A DNA stretch of 64,000 nucleotides from Ruminococcus flavefaciens ND2009 (lineage in GTDB: Bacteria; Bacillota; Clostridia; Oscillospirales; Ruminococcaceae), in NCBI RefSeq assembly GCF_000621785.1, contig NZ_KK211346.1, positions 263,754-327,753 of the forward strand, in the 5' to 3' direction. Every line of letters starts with the position of its first letter. Position 1 is the first letter of the stretch. The notes beneath the pieces were generated by a model. The model ran no database searches. It saw only the letters and a program-made list of their open reading frames with translations, and was not told the origin of the DNA. The translations under genes and the position numbers were made by a program. Shown piece after piece: positions 44,338 to 53,499 of the stretch.

Positions 44338-46905
44338 TTATTTGTACTTTCTTATGTTCAGCACTCTGATGGAATTGAGTATGAGCAGCATTGCCGTGCC
44401 TGAATCTGCAAAAACTGCAAGCCACATATTGGGGTGACCCACCAGACCAAGCACCAGAACAGCAGCTTTTACAGCCAGCGCGAAGATAATGTTCTCATAA
44501 GAGATGCGCAGTGTCTTATCGGCTATTTTTTTAGCCTTTACCACCGAATCGGGCTCGGAATTCATGAATACTGCGTCAGCTGCTTCAAGAGCCAGATCTG
44601 AGCCGCTGTGCATAGCGCCGCCCACATCTGCGCCTGCCAGTACAGGACCGTCGTTGAAGCCGTCGCCCACGAACATGACTGCACCATTTTCCTTGCGGAT
44701 ACGCTCTATCTCAGCAAGCTTTCCGTCGGGGAGAAGGTCTCCCTTAGCGGAGTCAACTCCAAGCTGTTTAGCCATAGCCTGTGCATTATCATTTTTGTCG
44801 CCTGTGAGCATAGCTGTAGCAATGCCCATTTGTTTCAGCTGCGAAACAGCCTCGGCGGATGTTTTCTTAACAGTGTCGGAAACTACTATCCTGCCCTGTA
44901 TCTCTCCGTCAACGGCTATATAAACTATGCTTCCGAGAGGAGTCTTCTCCTCGGGGACCGAGATATTGTTTTCTGACATAAGTCTTTCGTTACCGCAGAG
45001 AATGTTCCTGCCGTTCAGAACTGCCGAAACGCCCTGTCCTGCAATCTCAGTTGTCTTTTCGGGAGTGAAAAGCCTGCTGTCATTTCCCTTGCAATAGTCC
45101 ACGATACTCTCGGCAACAGGGTGAGTTGAGCTCTGCTCACAGCTTCCGCAAATTGAGAGAAGCTCCTTTTCTCCAAGTTTTCCGTATGACTTTACTTCTG
45201 TAACGGAGAAGCTTCCGTTTGTGAGTGTACCTGTCTTGTCGAAGGCAACAGCCTTGACCTTGCCCAGTGCTTCGATAGCATTGCCGCCTTTGAAGAGTAT
45301 ACCCAGCTTTGAAGCTGCGCCGATACCCGAGAAGTACGCAAGAGGTACACTGAGTACCAGAGCGCAGGGACAGCTGATTACAAGGAAGGTAAGTGCTGAA
45401 TATATCCACTTGCTCCAGTCTCCTGTGATAAGTGAGGGGGCGATTGCAGTAAGCAGAGCGATAGCAATAACGATAGGGGTATATATCTTTGCAAAGCGAG
45501 TAATGAAGCGGTCTATCTTGGGCTTGGTTGCCGAAGCGTCTTCGACTGCCTGTGCTATCTTTGAGATCATTGAGTCGGAGGCTGCTGCCGTAGCCTTCAG
45601 TGTGAAGGTGTCGGACAGGTTTATGCAGCCCGACAGCACCTCGTCGCCCTTTCTTACAGTGAGGGGAACAGGTTCACCGTTTACTGCGGAGGTGTCTATT
45701 CTTGATTCACCTGATTCAACGATACCGTCGGCAGCGATCCTTTCGCCTGCCTTTATGCGGAGAATATCTCCCACCCGTATCTCATCGGAATGTATCCTTC
45801 TGAACTCCCCGTCGATAAGCACATCAGCTTCCTCAACCTTAAGTCTGGCTACATCGGTGATAGCCTTGCGGCTTCGGGAGACCGCATAATTCTCAAAGAG
45901 CTCGCCGATGCGGAAGAACAGGACGACTCCCACAGCCTCAGCGTATTCACCGAGGACGAAGGCTCCTATAGTTGCCACAGTCATGAGAAAGTTTTCATCA
46001 AAGAAGTTCTTGTTTTTAAGGTTCCTGAACGTAGCGATAAGGACATTATATCCAAGAGTAAGGTAAGCTGCAACGTAGAGCGCTATAGTCAGCGGTTTTA
46101 TGTCAAGCAGTTTTCCGCTGAGAACAGCCGTCGCGAAGATAACTACACCTATTATAAGAGGGACTATGTCCTTTTTGAGTCCCTCGCTCTTATCATTATG
46201 TGAGTGAGTATGCTCAGCTTCTTCATGATGATGTTCATGCTCCTCGGAGCGGTTACGTTCTGTCGTAGCAGGGGAGATAATAACTCCCGCCTCAATGCTG
46301 TTTGCCACCTGATTGATCTTTTCCAGCAGCTCATCGGTGATATTTCCCTTTATCCTGAACTTCTTCATCGGGAAGTTAAGCACAGCGGACTCAACTCCGT
46401 CTATCCTGCTGATCGCCTCCTCGATCTTTGCACCGCAGTTGGCACAGTCAAGGTTTTCGATGATGAATTCATTATTGCTTTCATGATGGTGCTCATGCTC
46501 ATGACCGCAGCCGCACTCCTCATCGTGGTGGTGATGATGTTCATGCTCATGTTCATGATCGTGACCGCAGCCGCACTCCTCATCGTGGTGGTGATCGTGC
46601 TCATGCTCATGACCGCACCCGCACTCCTCATCATGATGGTGATGATGTTCATGCTCATGTTCATGATGTCGTGAGTGATGATGTGCCTCTTCGATCGCAG
46701 CGATAACGACTCCGGCTTCGATACTGTTTGCCACCTCGTTGATCTTAGTAACGAGCTCATCAGTGATATTGCCTTTTATCTTGAATTTTTTCATGGGGAA
46801 GTTAAGTACGGCAGACTCGATACCCTCAAGCTTGCTGATTGCTTCCTCTATTTTAGCGCCGCAGTGGGCGCAGTCCAGATTAGATACAGAAAAGTATTTT
46901 TCCAT
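44338..46905 (-). CDS. P1B-2 type heavy-metal ATPase (ZntA/CadA-like) with two HMA domains and a His/Cys repeat region
   Basis: An 855-residue export pump. It has an HMA domain (DCAHCGAKIEEA), then a His-rich stretch with three CGCG motifs (about 80-150), then a second HMA domain (DCANCGAKIEEA) nearly copying the first. The P-type core follows: ISCPCALVLSVP (about 511), phosphorylation site DKTGTL (about 554), STHPVAES, GDGFNDGPVL (about 748), and a last helix with DSGTAML. CPC plus the late Asp fits Zn/Cd/Pb export. The ATG at 46905 has an AAGGATAG site; an upstream in-frame ATG at 46926 lies inside the operator. It is expressed from a promoter overlapped by an SmtB-type palindrome. Confidence 0.92.
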   Translation of the reverse strand: MEKYFSVSNLDCAHCGAKIEEAISKLEGIESAVLNFPMKKFKIKGNITDELVTKINEVANSIEAGVVIAAIEEAHHHSRHHEHEHEHHHHHDEECGCGHEHEHDHHHDEECGCGHDHEHEHEHHHHHDEECGCGHEHEHHHESNNEFIIENLDCANCGAKIEEAISRIDGVESAVLNFPMKKFRIKGNITDELLEKINQVANSIEAGVIISPATTERNRSEEHEHHHEEAEHTHSHNDKSEGLKKDIVPLIIGVVIFATAVLSGKLLDIKPLTIALYVAAYLTLGYNVLIATFRNLKNKNFFDENFLMTVATIGAFVLGEYAEAVGVVLFFRIGELFENYAVSRSRKAITDVARLKVEEADVLIDGEFRRIHSDEIRVGDILRIKAGERIAADGIVESGESRIDTSAVNGEPVPLTVRKGDEVLSGCINLSDTFTLKATAAASDSMISKIAQAVEDASATKPKIDRFITRFAKIYTPIVIAIALLTAIAPSLITGDWSKWIYSALTFLVISCPCALVLSVPLAYFSGIGAASKLGILFKGGNAIEALGKVKAVAFDKTGTLTNGSFSVTEVKSYGKLGEKELLSICGSCEQSSTHPVAESIVDYCKGNDSRLFTPEKTTEIAGQGVSAVLNGRNILCGNERLMSENNISVPEEKTPLGSIVYIAVDGEIQGRIVVSDTVKKTSAEAVSQLKQMGIATAMLTGDKNDNAQAMAKQLGVDSAKGDLLPDGKLAEIERIRKENGAVMFVGDGFNDGPVLAGADVGGAMHSGSDLALEAADAVFMNSEPDSVVKAKKIADKTLRISYENIIFALAVKAAVLVLGLVGHPNMWLAVFADSGTAMLLILNSIRVLNIRKYK
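46478..46680 (-). repeat. Repeat region encoding the His/CGCG motifs
   Basis: Three in-frame copies of a unit of about 60 bp encode HHHDEECGCGHEHEH-like blocks between the two HMA domains. Copies differ mainly in the length of the His/Glu run. Confidence 0.75.
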
Positions 46906-46923
46906 AAGGTCACTATCCTTTCT

Positions 46924-46945
46924 CATATGAACGGTTGTTCATATG
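46924..46945. promoter_or_regulatory. ArsR/SmtB-type operator
   Basis: Perfect inverted repeat CATATGAAC - 4 bp - GTTCATATG. It fits the ATATGAACA...TGTTCATAT-type operators bound by zinc/cadmium sensors of the ArsR/SmtB family (CadC, SmtB, ZiaR). It lies just downstream of the ATPase -10, over the expected transcription start. Confidence 0.78.
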
Positions 46946-46948
46946 TTT

Positions 46949-46977
46949 AATATATCATATTTATAAGCGTTTGTCAA
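46949..46977 (-). promoter_or_regulatory. Promoter of the metal ATPase
   Basis: Minus-strand TTGACA (46977-46972), 17 bp, TATATT (46954-46949). The operator directly downstream would block initiation when bound. Confidence 0.75.
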
Positions 46978-46995
46978 TAGTATGCAGAAGATTTC

Positions 46996-47024
46996 TTGCA
47001 AATAAGGTGCTATAGTGGTATAAT
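46996..47024 (+). promoter_or_regulatory. Promoter upstream of the sigma/anti-sigma pair
   Basis: TTGCAA (46996-47001), 17 bp, TATAAT (47019-47024). It would give a leader of about 255 nt before the sigma start at 47289, without a gene; the leader contains GTTAGCCACGGGTAAC-like and TATAGC...GCTATA inverted segments but no known riboswitch I recognise. Confidence 0.6.
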
Positions 47025-47288
47025 AGCTGTATAAAGCCTGATGATAGTTAGCCACGGGTAACTATTAAAAACTGAGTTGCGGTTACTTGAATATAGCAAA
47101 TGAAGCTATATTGCAATAAATGCACTATGTTTTATTCTTCTAACAAGTCTTAAAAATTTTTTTGAGATTATTTCGTCTTTTTTGGCGTCTGAAATCACTT
47201 ATATATGAAAGCTTTCATAATGGCTTCAGAGAAGCTTCAAATCACTGAACACATCAGGTTCTCTGACAGCCGCAAAAGGAGTGATAAT

Positions 47289-47882
47289 ATGGATGCCGTA
47301 ACTAAATCTATCAGCGGAGGTGACACAGCGATTTTTACAGTATTTTCAGAAAATGATAAAGCATCTGAGACTGATAACACAGTAAACGAGCTTATATCAG
47401 ACTGTGCGACCTCCAAGGAGAGCCTTAGCAAGCTGTATCTTATGTTCAAGGACAGCGTTTTTGCTGTGGCTTTCGGAATAACATCTGATTATCATTTGTC
47501 ACAGGATTGTGTGACCGAGACCTTTGTCAGACTCACTCAGGTAAAGAGATTCTCCGCGAAGAAAGGGGACGGCAAAGGCTTCATACTCACAATAGCGCGC
47601 AACGTTGCATTAGAGCTTCGCCGAAGGTATAAGAAAGAAATATCCAACTTCATCATACAGAGCTACGGTGAGGCTGAAAAGACTGTGGAGGACAGTATTT
47701 ACATAAATCAGCTTCTGAAGCATTTAAACGATGTACAGAGGCAGACCGTCATACTCAAGTGCTGTGCGGAGCTTACCTTCAAGCAGATCGCAAAGGTCAT
47801 GAGGTGTCCCGAAACAACGGTCAAATCAAGGTACAAAAAAGCAATATCCATATTACAGGAAAAGGCAGGTGAAGATCAGTGA
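47289..47882 (+). CDS. ECF-family RNA polymerase sigma factor
   Basis: A 197-residue protein. The ATG at 47289 has AAAAGGAG 7 nt ahead; earlier in-frame ATGs lack such a site. After a non-conserved head of about 40 residues, region 2 reads SLSKLYLMFKDSVFAVAFGI then LSQDCVTETFVRLTQ, and region 4 has QIAKVMRCPETTVKSRYKKAISIL, a clear helix-turn-helix. It overlaps its membrane partner by GTGA. Such factors redirect polymerase to stress or envelope genes; the signal is unknown. Confidence 0.9.
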   Translation: MDAVTKSISGGDTAIFTVFSENDKASETDNTVNELISDCATSKESLSKLYLMFKDSVFAVAFGITSDYHLSQDCVTETFVRLTQVKRFSAKKGDGKGFILTIARNVALELRRRYKKEISNFIIQSYGEAEKTVEDSIYINQLLKHLNDVQRQTVILKCCAELTFKQIAKVMRCPETTVKSRYKKAISILQEKAGEDQ

Positions 47883-49387
47883 AAGATAAAAATATCAAAG
47901 GAGATCCCGTTTTTGAGAATGAGCTCAGAGATAAGATGAAGGAGCTTTCATCAAATGTAGACTGTTTCGACAAGATCTCCGCAAGAGCTTTTCCTGAAAA
48001 AGATTCGGATTTTTCCGACAGCGAGTTTACCGTAAGCGACCTTGAGAACGTTACGGGAAAGCACAGGGCAGCCTCTGTACTAAAGTGGATAGCTGCGGCT
48101 GCGGCAGTGGTTATCTGCGTGGGAGTCCTGCCAAAAACAGCATTCGTACAGAATTTCCTATACGATCTTCGCAAGAACGGCGATGAAAAGTACCGTCAGC
48201 TTGTATCAGAAATACTTTCAGAGACAGATGAACACACCTATGATATATATGATATGCCGCTGAAGGACTACATTGATGCCGATATACTTGTGGATCCTCT
48301 TTACAGAAGTCCCTTTGCGGACAGCGAGGACGAGGACATAAGGGTTCGCTTTTTTGTAAGGACCGTACAGCCTGACATTTTCACAGATCAGGTTTATGCA
48401 GTTGAGTATAAGGGCGAATTTGGCAGGTCAAGTATCCTTGCAGCTGCGGAATCAAATTCAAAATACAGCGACAAGGAGTTTGAAGAACTTAGCAATGACT
48501 ATTATTTCATGTCCCGTTCCGAAGCACAGTACGCTGCGGATAGGCATTTCACAGGAGACAAATACGGAAATATGCTGGATCAGGACGGCAATATTGTTGC
48601 AGCTGCTTCATTTGATTACAAATGCTTCATAAAGGACGGCAATGACATCAGGGCGGTTACTGCACAGGTGCTTTATTCAATGGGAGAAAACAGCGGAAGC
48701 AATTATGATATGTTCATTGGAGCTTATGACGATAAAACAGAGAACTACACTGCTGTTGATGTGCCCGATAATAAGGATATGTGGAAATGCTCGATAAACT
48801 TTGACGGCACTTCGGCTATGCCCGTGGAGGACGTTGGAAGCTTCGCAAGAAAGGATTACTTCAGCAATATCAGCGATTCAGTCACATCGGAATCAATGGC
48901 TTACTACTTACCATTTGAAGATGCAGCTGACAGTTTACTAAGTGACGGTCATACCGACTTGCTTGAAATAGATCCCGATATGCAGGAGAAAACTGCAATT
49001 ACCGCACCTGCGGCGTATGCGTCAAAATGCATGATGCAGGTCTATATACCGCCTTTCAATTTCTTCTTGTATTCGTCAGACAGCAATGCCAAGATACTGA
49101 TAAAAGTGGAAGGCATTGACGAAGAGATCAGGATACATCGATCAGATGTTATTGATCATATTGGCGAAAATGACATCTCATCGGATGAAATGGAGAAGAT
49201 TGCCGCCGAAAATGAAAATATAGAAGCAGAAATATCAAAACAGGCGCAGGAAGCTAAAGAGGTTTATGAACAGGAACAGAACAGGATGAAGGCAGAAGCA
49301 CATAACATTGAAGCTGTAACAGTCCCAGAGGAATTTCTGTTTGATCCTCAAAATAATCCTGCATTTACGTTCACATCATCCAATTAA
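47879..49387 (+). CDS. Single-pass membrane protein, putative anti-sigma factor
   Basis: A 502-residue protein starting at GTG over the sigma stop. About 65 cytoplasmic residues (no zinc-binding His/Cys motif of the ZAS type) are followed by a membrane helix (SVLKWIAAAAAVVICVGVLP, about 63-83) and a large extracytoplasmic domain, ending in a coiled-coil-prone Glu/Gln/Lys stretch (about 435-485). Same architecture as the pair at the start of the window. The anti-sigma role is inferred from coupling and topology; the ectodomain is not recognised. Confidence 0.65.
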   Translation: MKDKNIKGDPVFENELRDKMKELSSNVDCFDKISARAFPEKDSDFSDSEFTVSDLENVTGKHRAASVLKWIAAAAAVVICVGVLPKTAFVQNFLYDLRKNGDEKYRQLVSEILSETDEHTYDIYDMPLKDYIDADILVDPLYRSPFADSEDEDIRVRFFVRTVQPDIFTDQVYAVEYKGEFGRSSILAAAESNSKYSDKEFEELSNDYYFMSRSEAQYAADRHFTGDKYGNMLDQDGNIVAAASFDYKCFIKDGNDIRAVTAQVLYSMGENSGSNYDMFIGAYDDKTENYTAVDVPDNKDMWKCSINFDGTSAMPVEDVGSFARKDYFSNISDSVTSESMAYYLPFEDAADSLLSDGHTDLLEIDPDMQEKTAITAPAAYASKCMMQVYIPPFNFFLYSSDSNAKILIKVEGIDEEIRIHRSDVIDHIGENDISSDEMEKIAAENENIEAEISKQAQEAKEVYEQEQNRMKAEAHNIEAVTVPEEFLFDPQNNPAFTFTSSN

Positions 49388-49444
49388 GCAGCTTACGGAA
49401 GTTCGCTTAAGATATAATTTGAATTGCAAAAGAAAGTTCAGATA

Positions 49445-49476
49445 CAGCCCTTCGAGAGATCGAAGGGCTGTTTTTT
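49445..49476 (+). terminator. Intrinsic terminator after the anti-sigma gene
   Basis: A 10-bp perfect stem, CAGCCCTTCG (49445-49454) with CGAAGGGCTG (49461-49470), followed by TTTTTT. Confidence 0.9.
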
Positions 49477-49564
49477 GCAAAAAAAGTGCTGCCTGTGGGA
49501 AACACAGACAGCGGAGTGAGGATGGAAATGGGGTGTATATTAACGACTGAATACCAGTCTGGGA

Positions 49565-50929
49565 TCAGGCAGCGGTCCTGAGCTTTTTGTGGCTGATGGC
49601 AGAGGTGTCGAGGCTCTTGTTGAGAGTGTGCTCAAAGGAAGCCATATTGAGGATAAGAGCTCCTATCCAGGCGGAAGCCTCTGCGTAGGCTGTAGCCCGG
49701 AAGCCGATAACATTGATGAAAAGTGCTATAACGCCTATTCTCAGAGCCATCTCGGCTATACCAGAGATCATAGGTACAAGAGGCTTTCCGAAGCCCTGAC
49801 AGCCGTTCCTGAATACGAACAGGGAGTCAACTGCGAATAAGAATATACCGCATATCGGCAGGTAAGTACCTGCGATACGAATGGGCTCTGTACCCGTTAC
49901 CATTACCTTTGCAAGGTAAGTAGGGAAGAATATCATAATTGAGCCAAGAATAAGGTATGATACAGTTGCGATAGCAAGACAGACATGGAGTCCCTCGCGT
50001 ATACGGCTGAACTTTCTTGCGCCGTAGTTCTGGCTTGTAAAAGCTGACATTGCAAATCCCGCAGTGCAGGCAGGCTGCATGAACAGATTGATGAATTTAC
50101 TGCAAGCTGAATAAGCTGTTGTATAGGCAACTCCCAGACCGTTTACGAAATACTGGATGACCATGCAGCCCACAGCTGTGATGGAGTTCATGAGAGCCAT
50201 GGGCAGACCGTTCTTGAAAAGCTCTATATAGAGACTTCCGTTGCCCATGAAGTCAGCCTTGGTGATATTGAGGACGTCTATTTTGCGTATCCTGAGCCAG
50301 CAGATGAAAGCTGATACTATCTGTGAGAATATAGTAGCTATAGCAGCTCCCTCTACGCCTGTTTTCAGTACGAAAATGCAGAATATATCAAGGAAAATGT
50401 TTACGATAGTTGATATGATTATCGCAACGAAGGGCGTTTTGCTGTCTCCCAGTGCGCGGAGTATGCAGGAGCAGAGATTATAAGCGATAGTTGCAGTAAG
50501 TCCTCCGAATATGAAGTAGCCGTATACCAGTCCGTCGTGCATGATAGCAGCGTCTGTCCTGAGAAGCCCCAGCACGGGACGGAGAAATATGATACTCACA
50601 GCGCTGAGAGCAAGTGCTATTATGAAGCAAAGCATTGCAGATGACGCCACCGAGCGGCGGAGCTTTGCGTAGTCCTTGGCGCCGAAGCTCTGTGCGACTA
50701 TAACTGAGAAGCCGTTTGCAAGTCCCATAGAGAAGCCGAAGATGAGAAATGTCAGTGATGACATATTACCCACAGCAGCCAGAGCGTTATCGCCCAGACC
50801 CTTGCCGACGATGGCTGTATCAGCGATGTTGTACATCTGCTGGAGCATATTTGTCAGCAGCATGGGAAAGTAGAATTTCAGGATAAGGCTTGATACTTTT
50901 CCTGTTGTGAGATCATTTGCCTTTGCCAT
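49565..50929 (-). CDS. MATE-family efflux transporter
   Basis: A 454-residue protein with 12 predicted helices in two bundles. The N-terminal MATE block reads LILKFYFPMLLTNMLQQMYN then ADTAIVGKGLGDNALAAVG; the second bundle repeats the pattern (LPMALMNSITAVGC). MATE proteins export cationic drugs or metabolites using sodium or proton gradients. An AGGAGG site precedes the start. It is monocistronic and diverges from araC, though no evidence shows that AraC regulates it. Confidence 0.9.
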   Translation of the reverse strand: MAKANDLTTGKVSSLILKFYFPMLLTNMLQQMYNIADTAIVGKGLGDNALAAVGNMSSLTFLIFGFSMGLANGFSVIVAQSFGAKDYAKLRRSVASSAMLCFIIALALSAVSIIFLRPVLGLLRTDAAIMHDGLVYGYFIFGGLTATIAYNLCSCILRALGDSKTPFVAIIISTIVNIFLDIFCIFVLKTGVEGAAIATIFSQIVSAFICWLRIRKIDVLNITKADFMGNGSLYIELFKNGLPMALMNSITAVGCMVIQYFVNGLGVAYTTAYSACSKFINLFMQPACTAGFAMSAFTSQNYGARKFSRIREGLHVCLAIATVSYLILGSIMIFFPTYLAKVMVTGTEPIRIAGTYLPICGIFLFAVDSLFVFRNGCQGFGKPLVPMISGIAEMALRIGVIALFINVIGFRATAYAEASAWIGALILNMASFEHTLNKSLDTSAISHKKLRTAA

Positions 50930-51023
50930 AGTGATGCCTCCTTGTGAAGCAGTTCTTTCATGTTTACTCTTTCTTTATTGTGATTATTATAGTCCAGGGC
51001 AAGAACAAATTATATCAGAAATA

Positions 51024-51052
51024 TTGCATTTGTATCAAAAATAGGATATAAT
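51024..51052 (+). promoter_or_regulatory. Promoter of the araC-channel operon
   Basis: TTGCAT (51024-51029), 17 bp, TATAAT (51047-51052), 46 bp before the araC start. Confidence 0.7.
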
Positions 51053-51098
51053 AGAAATATCACAAAATATGACCGACACCGCAACAGGAGGTGAGCTG

Positions 51099-51863
51099 AT
51101 GAAAACTGACAGAGATCTTAATTACAGGCTTTATATACAGCGAAATGACGGCTTTACAAGAAGTCCCTTCGAATATGAGCTCAGCTTTTACAGAGCAGTC
51201 CAGTCAGGGGACACCGAGCAGGTCAGGAAGCGTTTCGAGAGCATACGTCCCGACTTTATGAAGGGCAAGGGTACTCTTTCACAGGATCCCGTCCGCAATC
51301 TCATGTATCACTTTGTAACGGCAGTTGCCCTTGTGGCAAGATACTGCGTTGAGGGCGGTCTGGGACACGATACAGCGTACACTCTCAGCGATATTTATAT
51401 ACAGCGTGCGGACAAGATGAAGGATATTGATGAGCTTATCGACCTTTTCGGCGAGATGGAGCTGGATTTTGCAGAGCGAATGAGAACGCTTAAAAAGGAC
51501 AATGTCATATCACTTCATGTACGAAGGTGTATCGACTATATCTATGAGCATCTTCATGAGGATCTTACATTAAATGTCCTGGCGGAGCACGTCGGACTTA
51601 ATCCGTCTTATCTCTCAAAGCTTTTTTCCAAGGAAAAGGGCATGAGCATAAAGACCTTTGTCACAAGGGCAAAGATCTCTACAGCGGAAAATCTGCTGAG
51701 GAACTCAGATTTTTCCTGCCTTGACATATCTCTTGCACTGGGCTTTTCCTCCCAGAGCGCTTTTATCAGTGTTTTCAGGAAAATAAACGGAATGACCCCC
51801 AAGAGATTCAGGGAGCTTCATTATAAAGATGTTATCGAAGGGAATAAACACAGCGATGAATAA
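51099..51863 (+). CDS. AraC-family transcriptional regulator
   Basis: A 254-residue protein. The ATG at 51099 follows AGGAGGTGA. The N-terminal part (about 1-150) is an unrecognised all-alpha sensor region without a cupin pattern. The C-terminal AraC domain has both helix-turn-helix motifs: LTLNVLAEHVGLNPSYLSKL and the second ending GFSSQSAFISVFRKINGMTP. It controls an unknown set of genes; the adjacent operon and the divergent MATE gene are candidates. Confidence 0.88.
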   Translation: MKTDRDLNYRLYIQRNDGFTRSPFEYELSFYRAVQSGDTEQVRKRFESIRPDFMKGKGTLSQDPVRNLMYHFVTAVALVARYCVEGGLGHDTAYTLSDIYIQRADKMKDIDELIDLFGEMELDFAERMRTLKKDNVISLHVRRCIDYIYEHLHEDLTLNVLAEHVGLNPSYLSKLFSKEKGMSIKTFVTRAKISTAENLLRNSDFSCLDISLALGFSSQSAFISVFRKINGMTPKRFRELHYKDVIEGNKHSDE

Positions 51864-53499
51864 TAAAATAAAAAACGGAAAGAAGTCGGAGCTGCTGTTC
51901 GGACTTGTCATAACGGCTGTCGCAACCGTCATCGGAATTATAGGGCTTATATTCCACGAGCCCTGGTATGAGGAGGCTCAGCCATACCTTGTTGCTCGGG
52001 ACGCTTCTTGGTATGAGGTCATATTCACCATACCCCACTATGAGGGACACCCGCCCCTCTGGCATATGCTCATAAAGCTTGCATCATGTCTTGGGCTTTC
52101 CTATGAGCTTACCATAAAGGGAGTACAGTTCATATTCTTTGAGGCTATGATACTGATGCTGGAGCTTCGTTCACCATTCAGCCGCGTAACAAAGGCGCTG
52201 CTGCCCACCAGCTTCTTTGTGATATACCATTACTGCGTACTGTCGAGGCCCTATGCCATGATGATGTTCGCAGGTCTCCTGTGTGCATCATTTTATTCAA
52301 AACGCAGAGAGAAGCCGCTGCCGTACATACTTTCAATGATATTCCTGTGCCTGTGTCATTCCTATGGTATCGCCTTTGCAGGCGGTATTGCCGCAGCAGA
52401 TATAACCGGCGAGATGATAAGGAACAGGAGTTTCCGCAAGACTGTTTCGTTTTTTTCGGGCAATAAGAAACTGACATTCGGATACGCAGCACTTCTTGCA
52501 GCAGCTATAGCCGTTATTGCAGATATAATCCCGAAGCAGGACACCATGGCTGTTCATCTTGAAAACAATTACAGCTATCCCGCGGCACTTTTGCTGTGCT
52601 TATTCTTTGTGCCCTCGGAAGTATTCGTGACATCATTCTCCTCAGACGCTTCAAGTATACAGGACGAGGTCAACAGCATAGGCGAGATCATAGGAGCAGG
52701 AGCGGTTTCGCTGATAATATGGGGCATTATCTTCATAGTCTGCAAAAAGCGCAGAATGCTTGCGGAAATGATGATACCATATCTTTTTGCTTCACTGGTC
52801 ATGAGTATATATGCTTATCCTCATCACTACGGGATATTCCTGCTTTACGTTATATTTATAATGTGGACAGCTGCCGAATCAGAGCCTGTAAGGCTTGAGG
52901 AATTCACAGCCGTTATAAAAAAGAGCGGCATTTCCGATAAGTTTGCGAAAAACTGCGTTATCGGCGGTATAGCAGTTTCGGCTGCAATGAATGTATACTG
53001 GGATGTTTGCAGCTATGCAAGGGATATAACCAATCCCTATGACAATTCACCTGCGGCTGCCGAGTGGATAAAGGAAAACCACATCGATGATAAAATGCTT
53101 ATGATAGCATGGACACCTGATGATACGAACATCTATCCCGATGCACCTGTTACTCTCAATGCCTTTTTCGACAAGAACCTCTACTATAATATGGAGGGAA
53201 ACGTTGCGTATGTAACTCACATAAAAGCCGATGAAGCAGAGAGAGAGGCAGATCGTGAATACTTCAGAAGCATGGGAGCTCCTGATTTTGTCGTCTGCTC
53301 GTTTCCTCAGTCGGCACTGAGCATAGAGAATGAGCTGGGTTTTGATGAGTCATACATTGCAGAAGCATATTCGGGAGAGGCTATTCGTCCCTTCAAGGAC
53401 AAGATAGATGAAAAGCATCTGTATTTTATCTGTACAAGAGAGACTTATAAGGAGCTTTACGGTAAGGATTATGAGATACCATCATATAAAAACAGCTGA
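51856..53499 (+). CDS. Multi-pass membrane glycosyltransferase-like protein (GT-C fold)
   Basis: About 547 residues, starting at an ATG that overlaps the araC end by 8 nt; an in-frame ATG at 51829 is also possible. Nine to eleven hydrophobic helices are predicted. The first external loop has WYEEAQPYLVARDASWYE and, after it, YEGHPPLWHML, the acidic-motif plus GHPPL pattern of GT-C (PMT/ArnT-like) transferases that use polyprenyl-phosphate sugars. A soluble C-terminal domain of about 130 residues follows. Donor and acceptor are unknown. Confidence 0.7.
   Translation: MNNKIKNGKKSELLFGLVITAVATVIGIIGLIFHEPWYEEAQPYLVARDASWYEVIFTIPHYEGHPPLWHMLIKLASCLGLSYELTIKGVQFIFFEAMILMLELRSPFSRVTKALLPTSFFVIYHYCVLSRPYAMMMFAGLLCASFYSKRREKPLPYILSMIFLCLCHSYGIAFAGGIAAADITGEMIRNRSFRKTVSFFSGNKKLTFGYAALLAAAIAVIADIIPKQDTMAVHLENNYSYPAALLLCLFFVPSEVFVTSFSSDASSIQDEVNSIGEIIGAGAVSLIIWGIIFIVCKKRRMLAEMMIPYLFASLVMSIYAYPHHYGIFLLYVIFIMWTAAESEPVRLEEFTAVIKKSGISDKFAKNCVIGGIAVSAAMNVYWDVCSYARDITNPYDNSPAAAEWIKENHIDDKMLMIAWTPDDTNIYPDAPVTLNAFFDKNLYYNMEGNVAYVTHIKADEAEREADREYFRSMGAPDFVVCSFPQSALSIENELGFDESYIAEAYSGEAIRPFKDKIDEKHLYFICTRETYKELYGKDYEIPSYKNS

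Noticed and set aside
46204-46674. Plus-strand open frame rich in Met, Leu, Val and Ala opposite the ATPase
   Set aside because: Shadow of the His/Asp/Glu repeat coding on the minus strand; no start context, overlaps conserved HMA domains.
49388-49564. Small gene between the anti-sigma gene and the MATE gene
   Set aside because: Only a terminator is supported; the short frame spanning 49341-49550 runs through the hairpin and has no ribosome site.
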